Under the pieces are notes generated by a model. That model saw nothing but the letters and a program-made list of their open reading frames with translations, made no database searches and was not told the origin of the DNA. Both the position numbers and the translations under genes were made by a program. Below, piece by piece: positions 16,355-25,926 of a DNA stretch of 64,000 nt. How positions within the stretch are numbered: position 1 is the stretch's first letter; each line of letters begins with the position of its first letter. The DNA comes from Roseateles depolymerans (lineage in GTDB: Bacteria; Pseudomonadota; Gammaproteobacteria; Burkholderiales; Burkholderiaceae_C): contig NZ_QUMT01000005.1 of NCBI RefSeq assembly GCF_003387155.1, forward strand, positions 62,001 through 126,000. Direction: 5' to 3'.

Positions 16355-17386
16355 ATGTCCCGCCAGCCGCTGCCGTCCCTTCCGCCCCTTCCGCATTTCA
16401 CCCAGGCCCTCGGCCACGGCATCTACGCCATCGACACCGCCTTCCAGCGCGATCACTTCGATGCCGCCTATCTGGTCGTGGACGATGGCCGCGCCGCGTT
16501 CATCGACACGGGCACCCGCCACGCAGTGCCGCGACTGCTGGACACCCTGCAGGCCGTGGGGCTCTCCACCCAGGCCGTGGACTGGGTCATCCCCACCCAC
16601 GTGCATCTGGACCATGCCGGAGGCGTCGGACCGCTGATGCAGCAACTGCCATCGGCGCGCCTGCTGGTTCATCCCCGCGGCTTGCGACACATGGTGGATC
16701 CGTCCGCGCTGTGGGCCGGCGCGCTGGCGGTGTACGGCGAGGAGGAGATGCAGCGCTCCTATGGCACCCTGGTTGGGGTGCCGGAGTCACGCACCGTCGC
16801 CAGCACCGACGAGCAACGCGTGAGGCTGGGCCAGCGCGAGCTTCGCCTGATCGACACCCCGGGCCATGCCCGCCATCACCACTGCGTGTGGGATGAGACC
16901 AGCGGCGGCTGGTTCACCGGCGATACCTTCGGCCTGTCCTATCGCGAATTCGATGACGCCCAAGGGCGGGCCTGGATCCTGCCCACCAGCACGCCGGTGC
17001 AGTTCGAACCCGAGGCCTTGCTCGCGTCCCTGCAGCGCCTGATGCAGACACAGCCCCGGCGCATGTTCCTCACCCACTACAGCGCCGTCGGGCGCGATGC
17101 AGCCGATGTGCGGCGACTGGCTGGCCTGCTGATCGAGCAGATCCAGGAGATGGCCCGCATCGCACGGGCTCTGCAGGACGCGCCGGAACGTCACCTGGCG
17201 CTCAAGCGGGAGCTGCTGGCGCTCTACCAGCGCGGCGTGGCGGCGCATCTGGGCGACGCGATGTCGCCGGAGCAGGTGGCTCAGCTGCTGTCGATGGATG
17301 TGGAATTGAACGCCCAGGGGCTGGGCGTGTGGCTGGACAAGCAGCGTCCGCGGACCGAGGACGGAGCACGAAGCAACGGGGGCTGA
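16355..17386 (+). CDS. Metallo-beta-lactamase-fold hydrolase
   Basis: 343-residue enzyme of the MBL superfamily, hydrolysing an unknown ester, thioester or lactone. Metal-binding motifs are in order: THVHLDHAGG (HxHxDH), DTPGHARHHH (third His), GDTFG (bridging Asp) and THYSAVG (final His). A helical C-terminal extension of about 110 residues follows, as in glyoxalase II-like and other single-domain MBL proteins of this size. AAGGAGA lies upstream of the ATG at 16355; an in-frame ATG 27 bp upstream lacks such a site. It stands alone between the accessory block and ntrC and is convergent with ntrC. Confidence 0.88.
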   Translation: MSRQPLPSLPPLPHFTQALGHGIYAIDTAFQRDHFDAAYLVVDDGRAAFIDTGTRHAVPRLLDTLQAVGLSTQAVDWVIPTHVHLDHAGGVGPLMQQLPSARLLVHPRGLRHMVDPSALWAGALAVYGEEEMQRSYGTLVGVPESRTVASTDEQRVRLGQRELRLIDTPGHARHHHCVWDETSGGWFTGDTFGLSYREFDDAQGRAWILPTSTPVQFEPEALLASLQRLMQTQPRRMFLTHYSAVGRDAADVRRLAGLLIEQIQEMARIARALQDAPERHLALKRELLALYQRGVAAHLGDAMSPEQVAQLLSMDVELNAQGLGVWLDKQRPRTEDGARSNGG

Positions 17387-17543
17387 GCCGGAGAGCCGGA
17401 GAGCCGAAGGGCCCGAGAGCCTCAGAGCTCTCAGGCATCACCAAGCCACATCAGCAGCCAGCACCCGCACCCGCACCCGGATCCGGATCCGGATCGGCAT
17501 CAAGCGTCCACGCCGCTCCACCCATCCGCGTCAAGGCGCCCGA
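17387..17543. repeat. Short tandem repeats in the MBL hydrolase-ntrC gap
   Basis: The gap holds 8-bp-like iterations of GGAGAGCC at its left end and hexamer runs of CACCCG and GGATCC/GGATCG near 17460-17500. No coding frame or clear terminator is visible. Confidence 0.55.
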
Positions 17544-19025
17544 TCACGCATCCAGGTTGAGTTCCTGGATCTTGCGCGTGATCGTGTTGCGCCCGATGCC
17601 GAGCTTCTGCGCGGCTTCAATGCGGCGGCCGCGTGTCAGGTCCAGCGCCGTCAGGATGAGACTGGCCTCGAATCGACGGGTCAGCACATCCCACACGTCC
17701 GGCTCTCCCGCGGCCAGCAGGCGGCGCGCTTCACGGGCCATCTCGGCCACCCACGCGTCCGGCGAGGGGTTCACCGGCATGGCGCCGGGCAGTGCCACCG
17801 GCAGGGGTTGGCTGCTGGTCAGGCCGCTGCTCACCGGCACCGTCTCGGACAGTGCGCTGCCCACGCCGCCGGCAGGGGCCAGCAGTTCCTGCGGCAGGTC
17901 CTTGGCCTCCACCACCAGGCTGGGCGCCATGACGCTCAGCCAGTGGCAGATGTTTTCCAGTTGCCGCACGTTGCCGGGGAAATCGAAATTCACCAGGCGC
18001 TGCAGCGCCGCCTCGGACAGACGCTTGGGCTCCACGCCCAGCTCGGCCGCACTGCGCTGCAGGAAATAACGCGCCAGCAGCGGCACGTCTTCACGACGCT
18101 CGCGCAGCGGCGGCAGACGCAGCCGGATGACATTGAGCCGATGGAACAGGTCTTCGCGGAAGCGCCCTTCCTTGACCAGCGTCTCCAGGTTCTGATGGGT
18201 GGCCGCCACCACCCGCACATTGGCCCGCTGCGGGCTGTGGCCGCCGACGCGATAGAACTGTCCGTCCGACAGCACACGCAGCAGGCGCGTCTGCAGGTCC
18301 AGCGGCATGTCGCCGATTTCATCGAGGAAAAGCGTGCCGCCCTCGGCCTGCTCGAAGCGGCCGCGCCGCGTGGCCTGCGCGCCGGTGAAGGCGCCGCGCT
18401 CATGACCGAAGAGTTCCGACTCCAGCAGGTCCTTCGGAATGGCCGCGGTGTTGATGGCCACGAAGGGCCCCTCCGCCCGCGGGCTGTGCTTGTGCAGCGC
18501 ACGCGCCACCAACTCCTTGCCCGAGCCGGACTCGCCAGTGATCAGCACCGTGACATGACTCTGGCTCAGCCGCCCGATGGCACGGAACACATCCTGCATC
18601 GCCGGGGCCTGGCCCAGCATTTCCGGCATCTGGACCTGCGTTTCCTCCGCCACCGATTCGCGCTGGCTTTCCTCCTGCGCACGGCGGATCAGCTCCACCG
18701 CCCGCGGCAGGTCAAAGGGCTTGGGCAGGTATTCGAAGGCCCCGCCCTGGAAGGCCGAGACGGCACTGTCCAGGTCGGAATACGCCGTCATGATGATCAC
18801 CGGCAGACCCGGCAGCTGTTTCTTGATGGTGCTGAGCAGCTCCAGCCCCGATCCGCCCGGCATGCGGATGTCCGACACCAGCACCTGCGGTGAATCTTCC
18901 TCCAGCGCCGCGAGCACCTCCCGCGCCTGACTGAAGCTGCGCACCGGCAGTCCTTCGCGCGTCAGCGCCTTCTCAAGCACAAAACGAATGGAATGGTCGT
19001 CGTCAACAATCCAGATCGACTTCAT
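17544..19025 (-). CDS. ntrC: Nitrogen regulation response regulator NtrC (sigma-54 activator)
   Basis: Activates sigma-54 promoters under nitrogen limitation after phosphorylation by NtrB. 493 residues: receiver domain with the acidic DDD motif at residues 8-10 and phospho-acceptor Asp52 (VSDIRMPGG); AAA+ domain with Walker A GESGSGKE, the sigma-54-contacting GAFTGA loop and Walker [11 protein letters not shown]; and a Fis-type HTH at the C-terminus ([11 protein letters not shown]). Length and architecture match NtrC/GlnG. It is 43 bp downstream of ntrB on the same strand; with glnA upstream this is the classic glnA-ntrB-ntrC order, here with one extra gene between. Confidence 0.96.
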   Translation of the reverse strand: MKSIWIVDDDHSIRFVLEKALTREGLPVRSFSQAREVLAALEEDSPQVLVSDIRMPGGSGLELLSTIKKQLPGLPVIIMTAYSDLDSAVSAFQGGAFEYLPKPFDLPRAVELIRRAQEESQRESVAEETQVQMPEMLGQAPAMQDVFRAIGRLSQSHVTVLITGESGSGKELVARALHKHSPRAEGPFVAINTAAIPKDLLESELFGHERGAFTGAQATRRGRFEQAEGGTLFLDEIGDMPLDLQTRLLRVLSDGQFYRVGGHSPQRANVRVVAATHQNLETLVKEGRFREDLFHRLNVIRLRLPPLRERREDVPLLARYFLQRSAAELGVEPKRLSEAALQRLVNFDFPGNVRQLENICHWLSVMAPSLVVEAKDLPQELLAPAGGVGSALSETVPVSSGLTSSQPLPVALPGAMPVNPSPDAWVAEMAREARRLLAAGEPDVWDVLTRRFEASLILTALDLTRGRRIEAAQKLGIGRNTITRKIQELNLDA

Positions 19026-19068
19026 CTAAGGCTCCCCTTCACCTTATGCGCGCGCTTGTGGCAATGCG

Positions 19069-20169
19069 TCAGGGTAAAGGCAGGGTGATTCGGAAATCGG
19101 TCCGGCCCGGCTGGCTGTCACAGTCGATCATCCCCTGGTGCTGTTGGGCAATCGTCTGTGCCAGCGTCAACCCGAGACCAGAGCCCCCATCCCTGCCCGA
19201 CACCAGCGGGAAAAAGATGCGGTCCTTGATCTCCTCGGGCACGCCCGGGCCGTTGTCTTCAATATGCAATTCCAATGCCAAGCGCCAGCGCTGCTTGCCA
19301 ATCGTCACCTGACGGGCAACGCGGGTGCGCAAATGAATGACGGCGTCGCCGGCGGCAATACGCTCGTGCAATGCCTGCGCCGCGTTCTGGACGATGTTGA
19401 GCACCGCCTGGATGAGCTGCTCCCGGTCGCCCCGGAAATCAGGCAGCGAGATGTCGTAGTCGCGCTGCAGCCGCAGGCCGCGCGGATATTGGGCCTGGAC
19501 CAGCGTGCGCACCCGCTCGCAGATCTCGTGGATGTTCACATCGCCCACCACCTGCGCACGGCGGTGCGGCGCGAGCAGGCGGTCCACCAGGGACTGCAGC
19601 CGGTCGGCCTCGTGGATGATGACCTCGGTGTATTCCTCCAGCTCCGGCCAGAGCTCGGTGGGCTGCAACTCCAGCGCCAGCAGCTGGGCCGCCCCGCGGA
19701 TGCCGCCCAATGGATTCTTGATCTCGTGGGCCAGGTTGCGGGTGAGCTCCTTGGTGGAGCGGACCTGGTCGAGGTTGCGCTCCTCCCGATCCTGGCGGCT
19801 TTGCTGCTCGTTCTCGATCAGCTCGATCACCAGGCGCTGCGGATCGTCCGTCTGGCTGACGATCACATGCACCGGCAGCACATCGTCATGGGCCCGCGGC
19901 CCGCGACGGATCTGCGCATCAAAGCGGCTGCTGGAGAAGTCGTTGCGGGACACGCCTTCCAGCGCTTCCAGCAGACGGCTGGTGTCGGGGAACCAGTCGA
20001 GCAGATTGCTGCCCTGCACCGCCCGGCGGGGCAGGTTGAACAGCGTCTCGACGGCGGTGTTGGCAAATTCGCAGGTCCCGTCCGGCCGCACCACCGCCAC
20101 CAGCGTGGCCAGCAGGTCAAAGGCCTGGAAGGGATGCGCCGCGGTGGGCGGCGGAGTCTTGGGAGTCAT
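19069..20169 (-). CDS. ntrB: Nitrogen regulation sensor kinase NtrB
   Basis: Cytoplasmic histidine kinase/phosphatase acting on NtrC, normally controlled by PII. 366 residues: N-terminal PAS domain (TCEFANTAVETLF), DHp helix with the phospho-His in NLAHEIKNPLGG, and an ATPase domain with N-box (LNIVQNAAQAL), DNGPGVP and GSGLGLTLA motifs. No membrane segments, as expected. An in-frame GTG nine bases upstream (20178) is an alternative start; the ATG at 20169 has GGTG upstream. It is transcribed with ntrC. Confidence 0.95.
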   Translation of the reverse strand: MTPKTPPPTAAHPFQAFDLLATLVAVVRPDGTCEFANTAVETLFNLPRRAVQGSNLLDWFPDTSRLLEALEGVSRNDFSSSRFDAQIRRGPRAHDDVLPVHVIVSQTDDPQRLVIELIENEQQSRQDREERNLDQVRSTKELTRNLAHEIKNPLGGIRGAAQLLALELQPTELWPELEEYTEVIIHEADRLQSLVDRLLAPHRRAQVVGDVNIHEICERVRTLVQAQYPRGLRLQRDYDISLPDFRGDREQLIQAVLNIVQNAAQALHERIAAGDAVIHLRTRVARQVTIGKQRWRLALELHIEDNGPGVPEEIKDRIFFPLVSGRDGGSGLGLTLAQTIAQQHQGMIDCDSQPGRTDFRITLPLP

Positions 20170-20250
20170 CGGAGTCACCGTGCATCACCATCGATGCGCC
20201 CGCTCCGAAGGTCCCGCGCCAGCCCGAGGGGCCGGGCCGGCCGCGTCAGG

Positions 20251-20778
20251 TCAGTTGGGAATCTTGGAGAGCTCGCGCTTGATGGCCTGAATGTCGCTTT
20301 CCTGGCGAGCCACGCTGGCCTTGAGCTCCGCCACGCGGTCCAGGTACTTCTGGTAGTTGCGCTCGTTGCCCTGGCGTTCCGGCTCGCCGTTGTTGAATTC
20401 CTTCTGGAGCTTGGCCAGCCGCTCTTCGGCTTCACGCAGCTCCTGCTCCAGCACCCGGCGACGTTCGTTGTCGCGGGATCTCTGGTCCTTGGGGTCCACC
20501 CGCTCATTGGGCGCTCCGGAGGCCGCCGGCGCGGCGGTGCCGGCCTTGGGCTTGATGGGCGAGAAGACCGTGATGGGCGTGCCGTCGATGCTGCGGCAGC
20601 CCTTCTCCTGGGCTTCCTTGGCCGAGAGCGCATCGGTGTAGAGCACCGGCGGTCCCGGGCAGCGGTAGACCACCGCCTGCGCCGACGCCGAACCGGCCAG
20701 CCCGATGACCATGGCCACCCCGGCCAGGCTCGCGCCCCTCTGTATTGACCCAACCCGCTTGATTCGCATTGCTCGCAT
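20251..20778 (-). CDS. DUF4124-domain secreted coiled-coil protein
   Basis: 175-residue periplasmic protein. A signal peptide (residues ~1-34, ending SASAQA) is followed by a DUF4124-type segment (VVYRCPGPPVLYTDALSAKEAQEKGC), the N-terminal domain found in many betaproteobacterial periplasmic proteins, and then a highly charged helical region (residues ~95-170, rich in Arg, Glu, Gln) that should form a coiled coil. The first ATG is used; a second at 20769 is equally possible. It sits between glnA and ntrB on the same strand, after the glnA terminator. An unknown function in nitrogen physiology cannot be excluded. Confidence 0.85.
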   Translation of the reverse strand: MRAMRIKRVGSIQRGASLAGVAMVIGLAGSASAQAVVYRCPGPPVLYTDALSAKEAQEKGCRSIDGTPITVFSPIKPKAGTAAPAASGAPNERVDPKDQRSRDNERRRVLEQELREAEERLAKLQKEFNNGEPERQGNERNYQKYLDRVAELKASVARQESDIQAIKRELSKIPN

Positions 20779-20893
20779 CCAATTGACCGAAGTCGATACT
20801 CATTGTGACGCAAGCTGGGGTTTTACGGGATGGAAGCTTTGCAATGCGCTGTTGCGAGGTGTACGGTCCGGGAACTCTCCACGGCCGGCCCCA

Positions 20894-20926
20894 GAAAAAA
20901 AGGGATGGCCGCGCGGGCCATCCCTT
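20894..20926 (-). terminator. Intrinsic terminator of glnA
   Basis: Read on the minus strand: 11-bp perfect stem AAGGGATGGCC / GGCCATCCCTT followed directly by seven T residues, about 120 bp beyond the glnA stop. A textbook rho-independent terminator that separates glnA from the DUF4124/ntrBC genes and would allow only partial read-through. Confidence 0.92.
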
Positions 20927-21046
20927 GTGTGTGGTGCCTCGCTGCTCTGCCGCCGCCTGGAGAGGCTGCCCCGGAGGGCGCTGCCCGGTCCGGGCGGCTG
21001 CCCGGGTTGCGGGCTGGCAGAGTCCCGAGGGACACATGGCGCTCGA

Positions 21047-22465
21047 TCAGAGCGAGTAGTACATGTCGAACTCGACCGGATGCGTGGTCATGCGGAAGCG
21101 CTGCACTTCCTGCATCTTCAGGTCGATGTAGGCGTCGATGTACGCGTCGGTGAACACACCGCCCTTGGTCAGGAACGCACGGTCCTTGTCCAGGTATTCC
21201 AGGGCCTGGTCCAGGCTGTGGCAGACGGTCGGGATCTTCGCGTCTTCTTCCGGGGGCAGATGGTACAGGTCCTTCGTTGCGGCTTCGCCCGGATGGATCT
21301 TGTTTTCCACGCCGTCCAGGCCGGCCATCAGCAGGGCTGCGAAGGCCAGGTAGGGGTTGGCGGAAGGATCGGGGAAACGCGCCTCGATGCGGCGGCCCTT
21401 GGGGTTGGCCACATACGGAATGCGGATCGAGGCCGAGCGGTTCTTGGCCGAATAGGCCAGCTTCACCGGGGCTTCGAAGCCAGGGACCAGACGCTTGTAG
21501 CTGTTGGTGCCGGGGTTGGTGATGGCGTTCAGGGCACGGGCGTGCTTGATGATGCCGCCGATGTAGTACAGCGCGAAGTCGCTCAGGCCGGCGTAGCCGT
21601 CACCAGCGAACAGGTTCTTGCCGTCCTTCCAGACCGACTGGTGCACGTGCATGCCGGAGCCGTTGTCGCCAACGATCGGCTTGGGCATGAAGGTGGCGGT
21701 CTTGCCGTAGGCATGGGCCACGTTCTGGATGATGTACTTTTGCAGCTGCAGCCAGTCGGCGCGCTGGACCAGCGAGCTGAACTTGGTGCCGATTTCCATC
21801 TGGCCGGCGTTGGCCACTTCGTGGTGATGCACTTCGACCGGAATGCCCATCTGTTCCAGGATCAGGCACATCTCCGAGCGCATGTCCTGGCCGCTGTCGA
21901 CCGGGGGCACGGGGAAGTAGCCGCCCTTGACGGTGGGACGGTAGCCGCTGTTGCCGTGCTCGTATTCCTTGCCGGTGTTCCAGGCAGCTTCTTCGGATTC
22001 GATCTTCACGAAGCAGCCGGACATGTCCACGTTCCAGCGGACGCTGTCGAAGATGAAGAACTCGGGTTCCGGACCGAAGTAGGCGGTGTCGCCCAGGCCG
22101 GAGGACTTCAGGTAGGCCTCGGCACGACGGGCCAGCGAACGCGGGTCGCGCTCATAGGCCTTGCCATCGGTCGGGTCGATGACGTCGCAGGTCAGGATCA
22201 GGGTGGGTTCTTCGAAGAACGGATCGATGTTGGCCGTGTTGGGGTCCGGCATCAGCAGCATGTCCGAGGCTTCGATGCCCTTCCAGCCGGCGATCGAGGA
22301 ACCGTCAAAGGCATGACCCGACGCGAACTTGTCTTCGTCGAAGGCGGACACGGGCACGGACACGTGCTGTTCTTTGCCGCGGGTGTCAGTGAAGCGGAAG
22401 TCAATGAACTTGACTTCATGCTCCTTCACCATGTTCATCACGTCGGCGACGGTCTTGGTGGCCAT
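21047..22465 (-). CDS. glnA: Glutamine synthetase type I
   Basis: Converts glutamate, ammonium and ATP to glutamine; the main ammonium assimilation enzyme. 472 residues, the usual length of GSI-beta dodecamers. Recognisable segments include [10 protein letters not shown], the metal/glutamate-binding [15 protein letters not shown], the ATP-binding [20 protein letters not shown], and the adenylylation region DLYHLPPEE whose Tyr is the GlnE target. The ATG at 22465 follows a GGAG site; a TTG one codon earlier is ignored. A sigma-54-like promoter and NtrC-like site lie upstream, and a strong terminator follows. Confidence 0.97.
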   Translation of the reverse strand: MATKTVADVMNMVKEHEVKFIDFRFTDTRGKEQHVSVPVSAFDEDKFASGHAFDGSSIAGWKGIEASDMLLMPDPNTANIDPFFEEPTLILTCDVIDPTDGKAYERDPRSLARRAEAYLKSSGLGDTAYFGPEPEFFIFDSVRWNVDMSGCFVKIESEEAAWNTGKEYEHGNSGYRPTVKGGYFPVPPVDSGQDMRSEMCLILEQMGIPVEVHHHEVANAGQMEIGTKFSSLVQRADWLQLQKYIIQNVAHAYGKTATFMPKPIVGDNGSGMHVHQSVWKDGKNLFAGDGYAGLSDFALYYIGGIIKHARALNAITNPGTNSYKRLVPGFEAPVKLAYSAKNRSASIRIPYVANPKGRRIEARFPDPSANPYLAFAALLMAGLDGVENKIHPGEAATKDLYHLPPEEDAKIPTVCHSLDQALEYLDKDRAFLTKGGVFTDAYIDAYIDLKMQEVQRFRMTTHPVEFDMYYSL

Positions 22466-22613
22466 CAATCACTCCTAGGGGGACTGGGGATAAGAAGAAA
22501 GATTCGGCGGACAGGCCGGCGACTGGTGGGACGCGACCCGGCTAGAACTTGACCACGACCTGCCAAAACACCGGCACCGGAATCGAGCAGCCAATCTCGA
22601 GCGCCAACTATTT

Positions 22614-22629
22614 AGCAGGTTGCATGCCA
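22614..22629 (-). promoter_or_regulatory. Sigma-54-type promoter upstream of glnA
   Basis: On the minus strand the sequence TGGCATGCAACCTGCT has the GG-N10-GC spacing of a -24/-12 promoter (consensus TGGCAC-N5-TTGCA). It would start transcription near 22603, giving a ~137-nt leader before glnA. The presence of ntrC in the same locus makes this site plausible. Confidence 0.6.
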
Positions 22630-22743
22630 ACAAAGGCACCGCCATGCGCCACGTTCGCACATTCCCTGCACACGCCATGCACAGCGGTTGCGCATGACGG
22701 GCCCACCGATGGCACAGCGCTGGCACAGCGCCGCGGGCGGCAG

Positions 22744-22758
22744 GCGCCACCTCGGTGC
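22744..22758. promoter_or_regulatory. Possible NtrC binding site
   Basis: GCGCC-N5-GGTGC, one mismatch from the NtrC dyad GCACC-N5-GGTGC, centred about 148 bp upstream of the predicted glnA start, a typical enhancer distance. A second weaker dyad (GCACA-N5-TGCGC) lies at about 22680-22695. Confidence 0.4.
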
Positions 22759-22851
22759 ATGCCGGAATGGGGCCGCAGGTTCAGCGGCAGGGAATCACGA
22801 CAGTGAGGCGCTGGGCGGCGACCCGTGGGCAGCCATGTCCAGCGCGGTGCA

Positions 22852-23661
22852 TCATCGCACCATTTCAGTGCTGATGACAGCACCAAATTGGACGACCCCC
22901 TCACGCAGGGCCGCGTAGGCGGACTCGAAACGGTCGCTGGACACCTCCGCCCCGGCCGGCTTCACGCCCAGCTCGATATGGCGACCCCATTGCGGATGGT
23001 CGACGCTGGGCAGCGAAAACACCTTGATGCCGGGGAAGTCGGCTTCCACCCGCTCCATCAGCGGCGTGAGCGACGCTTCCATCGCGCCCTGCACGATCAT
23101 CGATCGCTCCCGCGTGCTGACCTGGCGATGCAGGGCCGCGTACTGCTCATCCAGCACCCATTCGATCATCGGATGGGCCATCACCGGAAAGCCGGGGACG
23201 AAGTAGACGCTGCCGACCGAGAAGCCGGGAATCTTGTTGTAAGGGTTGGGAATGATGCGGGCGCCCTCGGGGAACACGCCCATTTCCATCCTGCGCTGGG
23301 TGTCGGGGTGGTCCCGGTCCGGCGTCGTGCCCTGCTCGGCGGCCATCTGCTGGACGCGTTGCCAGATGAACTCGGCGGCCTGCGGATGCAGGGCCAGCGG
23401 ACGGTCCAGCGCGGCGGCGGCGGCCTGCCGGGTGTGGTCGTCCGGCGTGGCGCCGATGCCGCCGCAGCTGAACACCAGGTCGCCGCTGGCAAAGGCGCTG
23501 CGCAGCTCGCGGGTCAACTGGTCCCGGTCATCGCCCAGGTACTTGGCCCAGGACAGGGACAGGCCTCGCGCGCCCAGCAGCTCGATCACCTTGGCCAGGT
23601 GCTTGTCCTGCCGCTTTCCGGAGAGGATCTCGTCGCCGATGATGATGAGGCCGATGTTCAT
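22852..23661 (-). CDS. MoaB/Mog-domain protein (CinA N-terminal-like)
   Basis: 269-residue protein with the molybdopterin-binding fold found in MogA/MoaB and in the N-terminal half of CinA. The start LIIIGDEILSGKRQD and SCGGIGATPDDHT are the hallmark ligand-binding motifs. It lacks the C-terminal nicotinamide-nucleotide amidase domain of full CinA, so a function like Pcn/NMN deamidase cannot be assumed. The ATG at 23661 has AGGAC upstream; an ATG seven codons earlier lacks one. It is the last gene of a five-gene minus-strand run, 82 bp after the EI24-family gene. Confidence 0.88.
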   Translation of the reverse strand: MNIGLIIIGDEILSGKRQDKHLAKVIELLGARGLSLSWAKYLGDDRDQLTRELRSAFASGDLVFSCGGIGATPDDHTRQAAAAALDRPLALHPQAAEFIWQRVQQMAAEQGTTPDRDHPDTQRRMEMGVFPEGARIIPNPYNKIPGFSVGSVYFVPGFPVMAHPMIEWVLDEQYAALHRQVSTRERSMIVQGAMEASLTPLMERVEADFPGIKVFSLPSVDHPQWGRHIELGVKPAGAEVSSDRFESAYAALREGVVQFGAVISTEMVR

Positions 23662-23743
23662 GCGAAGTCCTGAAGGTTGCAAAGCGACCGCATGATGCCG
23701 TCGCCAGGACGGTCATGCCGGCGCGGGGATTTGCCGCTGCGCC

Positions 23744-24811
23744 TCAGGCGCCCGGCAGGCCCGGAACGCCAGGGACGCCCGGCCCCCCCGAACCACCCGA
23801 ACCACCCTGGGCGCCCGGCACAGCGGACCCTGAAGACGGCGGCAGCCGACGGGGGGCGCCGGCATCCAGCGCGGCAGGCATACCCGGCGAAGCAGGCGGC
23901 ACGGGCGCATCCGGCGGAAAGTCTTCCACCCGCGGCGGCGGCGTGGCGTAGTTGGCCGGCAGCGCGTCCATCACATCGTCGAGCGGGGTGCCGGGTGCCA
24001 CGGTGTCCTCACGCCGCATTTCCTGCAGCGCCGCCAGCGCATAGTGGATGAACCACAGGGAGCTGAAGGCGAAGACCAGGGTGAACAGCCACACCGCCAG
24101 CGGCAGCAGCACCGGGCTCAGGGCGATGGCAAACAGGCCCAGCGAAAACAGCGCCGCAGGGGCCGCGCCGAGATAACCGGTGCACACGCCCAGCAGCAGC
24201 AGGGGGAGCCGATGCTCCCGCAGCAGGCGGCGACGCTCCGGCGCCGAGGCGTGATCGGCCAGTGCATCGAAGGTGAACACGCGGTAGCCCAGCCAGCCGA
24301 AGATCAGCGGCGGCAGCACCGCAAACAGCGGCGGGATCAGCCAGAACGGCAGCGACACCAGCAGCAGCACCAGGCACAGCACCGTATGGCCCAGCGACCA
24401 CATCAGGCTGGACACGAAACCGCCGCCCCGCTTGCGCTCCAGACCCGGGAAGCGACGACGCCCCACCAGGTTCACCAGCGAGGGCATCATCATCATCGCC
24501 ACCAGCAGCATGCTCAGCGCCGCCAGCACCGGCAGGCTCACCCCCAGCACGATGATCGGCGCCAGCAAGGCACGCAGGCCCTGCCCGCCCATGCTGTCCA
24601 GCCACTTGAGCATCGCGTCGATGAGGCTCCAGGACTCCATCGTCGAGCGCACCGCGGCCACTGCGCCTTCCCAGAAGAAGTAGCCCAGCACGCCGGTCAG
24701 CAAACCCAGCAGCAGCACCGGCAGCAGCGACAGGCCAATCACCTGCGGATGCAGGCAGTACATGGCTGCACGCCAGAAGGAGTCGGCCACCCGGCCCATC
24801 GGTTTGATCAT
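23744..24811 (-). CDS. EI24-family membrane protein (CysZ-like fold)
   Basis: 355 residues with about six hydrophobic segments between residues 20 and 260 (for example IGLSLLPVLLLGLLTGVLGYFF and LCLVLLLVSLPFWLIPP), matching the EI24/CysZ superfamily as found in betaproteobacteria; transport substrate unknown. The last ~80 residues are Pro/Gly/Ala-rich and disordered (GGSGGSGGPGVPGVPG). The ATG overlaps the stop of the upstream sterol desaturase gene as TGATG, so the two are translationally coupled. Confidence 0.8.
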   Translation of the reverse strand: MIKPMGRVADSFWRAAMYCLHPQVIGLSLLPVLLLGLLTGVLGYFFWEGAVAAVRSTMESWSLIDAMLKWLDSMGGQGLRALLAPIIVLGVSLPVLAALSMLLVAMMMMPSLVNLVGRRRFPGLERKRGGGFVSSLMWSLGHTVLCLVLLLVSLPFWLIPPLFAVLPPLIFGWLGYRVFTFDALADHASAPERRRLLREHRLPLLLLGVCTGYLGAAPAALFSLGLFAIALSPVLLPLAVWLFTLVFAFSSLWFIHYALAALQEMRREDTVAPGTPLDDVMDALPANYATPPPRVEDFPPDAPVPPASPGMPAALDAGAPRRLPPSSGSAVPGAQGGSGGSGGPGVPGVPGLPGA

Positions 24812-25899
24812 CAGTCGTCCCCTCCTGTGGACTGTGGCTGAGTGTCAGCGGCGCGCAGGCCGGGTGCCGTGATTGTGGGCCCCGCTGTGCGGGCCGTGTC
24901 CGTGGTGGGTGTGGGAACGGTGTGGGTTGTGTGACCAGCGCGCCGGCCAAAGAGGCGCCGAAGCCCCAGCCACTGCTGCGCCCAGAAGCCTTGGCCGTAG
25001 TCCCGCCCGCCCGATTCCGGCAACTGGTCGCGAACGCCCGTCGGGTCCCAGCGGTCCTCGAAATTGGCGGTGCGAAACAGCACGTCCCAGATCGGGAACA
25101 GCACGGCGAAGTTGTGGCCGCCCAGCGTGCCCGCGCCGAAGCCTTCATGGCCGATGCCGATGGAATGATGCAGGCGATGAAAGCGCGGGCTCACCAGCAG
25201 CCGCTCGCCGATGCGGCCAAAGCTCAGCCGAAGGTTCGCATGTTGCAGGTTCTCCAGCAATTGCGACAGGGCCACCAGCGCCACGAACTGGCCGGGGCCG
25301 ACGCCGATCAGCCGCGCCACCAGCACGACGGCGGCGTCGATGATCAGATCGTCCAGCAGATGGTTGCGGCTGTCCGACCACATCGTCATCTGCCGCTGGC
25401 TGTGATGCAGCGAATGCAGTGACCACCACCAATGCCACTGGTGCTGCGCCCGGTGCAGCCAGTAGTTCAGCAGGTCGAACGCGATCAGGTAGAGGATGAA
25501 GCTGACCCAGGCAATGTCCGTCACGCCGGGCCAGACGGCATCCAGCTGGAAGGTGGGAATGCCCCACAGGCGGAGCTGCCCGGTAACGGCATCGGCCGCC
25601 GGTTCCAGGGTGAAGAACATCACCAGCCGGAACAGGCCCAGGCGCTGGATCAGGGTGTAGATCACATCCACCCGGATGGCGCGCCGGTCGGTCACCGGCT
25701 CCGCCGGCCGCCAGCGCTGCAGGCTGCCGATCACCACCAGCATCACGGCGATCTGCAGCAAGCCCACCAGCAGCCAGCCGGTGGCATCAAAGGCGTCTTC
25801 CAGCAGGTTGCCAAAGCCAAGGCCGAAGACCACGGGCTGCACCACGGCCTCGAAGAGGGCCTGCTGGGCCTGTCCAAAAAGATCGGTGAACCAGTCCAT
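24811..25899 (-). CDS. Sterol desaturase / fatty acid hydroxylase family membrane protein
   Basis: Non-haem di-iron membrane oxygenase of the fatty acid hydroxylase superfamily. 362 residues with hydrophobic helices near residues 30-60 and 115-140. The His clusters that bind iron are visible: HRAQHQWHW, HSLHH and, later, HRLHHSIGIGHEG. Substrate unknown; bacterial members act on hopanoids, ether lipids or carotenoids. A GTG one codon earlier is an alternative start. The C-terminal ~60 residues are Thr/Pro-rich. It is coupled to the EI24-family gene downstream. Confidence 0.88.
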   Translation of the reverse strand: MDWFTDLFGQAQQALFEAVVQPVVFGLGFGNLLEDAFDATGWLLVGLLQIAVMLVVIGSLQRWRPAEPVTDRRAIRVDVIYTLIQRLGLFRLVMFFTLEPAADAVTGQLRLWGIPTFQLDAVWPGVTDIAWVSFILYLIAFDLLNYWLHRAQHQWHWWWSLHSLHHSQRQMTMWSDSRNHLLDDLIIDAAVVLVARLIGVGPGQFVALVALSQLLENLQHANLRLSFGRIGERLLVSPRFHRLHHSIGIGHEGFGAGTLGGHNFAVLFPIWDVLFRTANFEDRWDPTGVRDQLPESGGRDYGQGFWAQQWLGLRRLFGRRAGHTTHTVPTPTTDTARTAGPTITAPGLRAADTQPQSTGGDD

Positions 25900-25926
25900 C
25901 ACGAGAGCGGCCTCCCTGCGGGTCGA

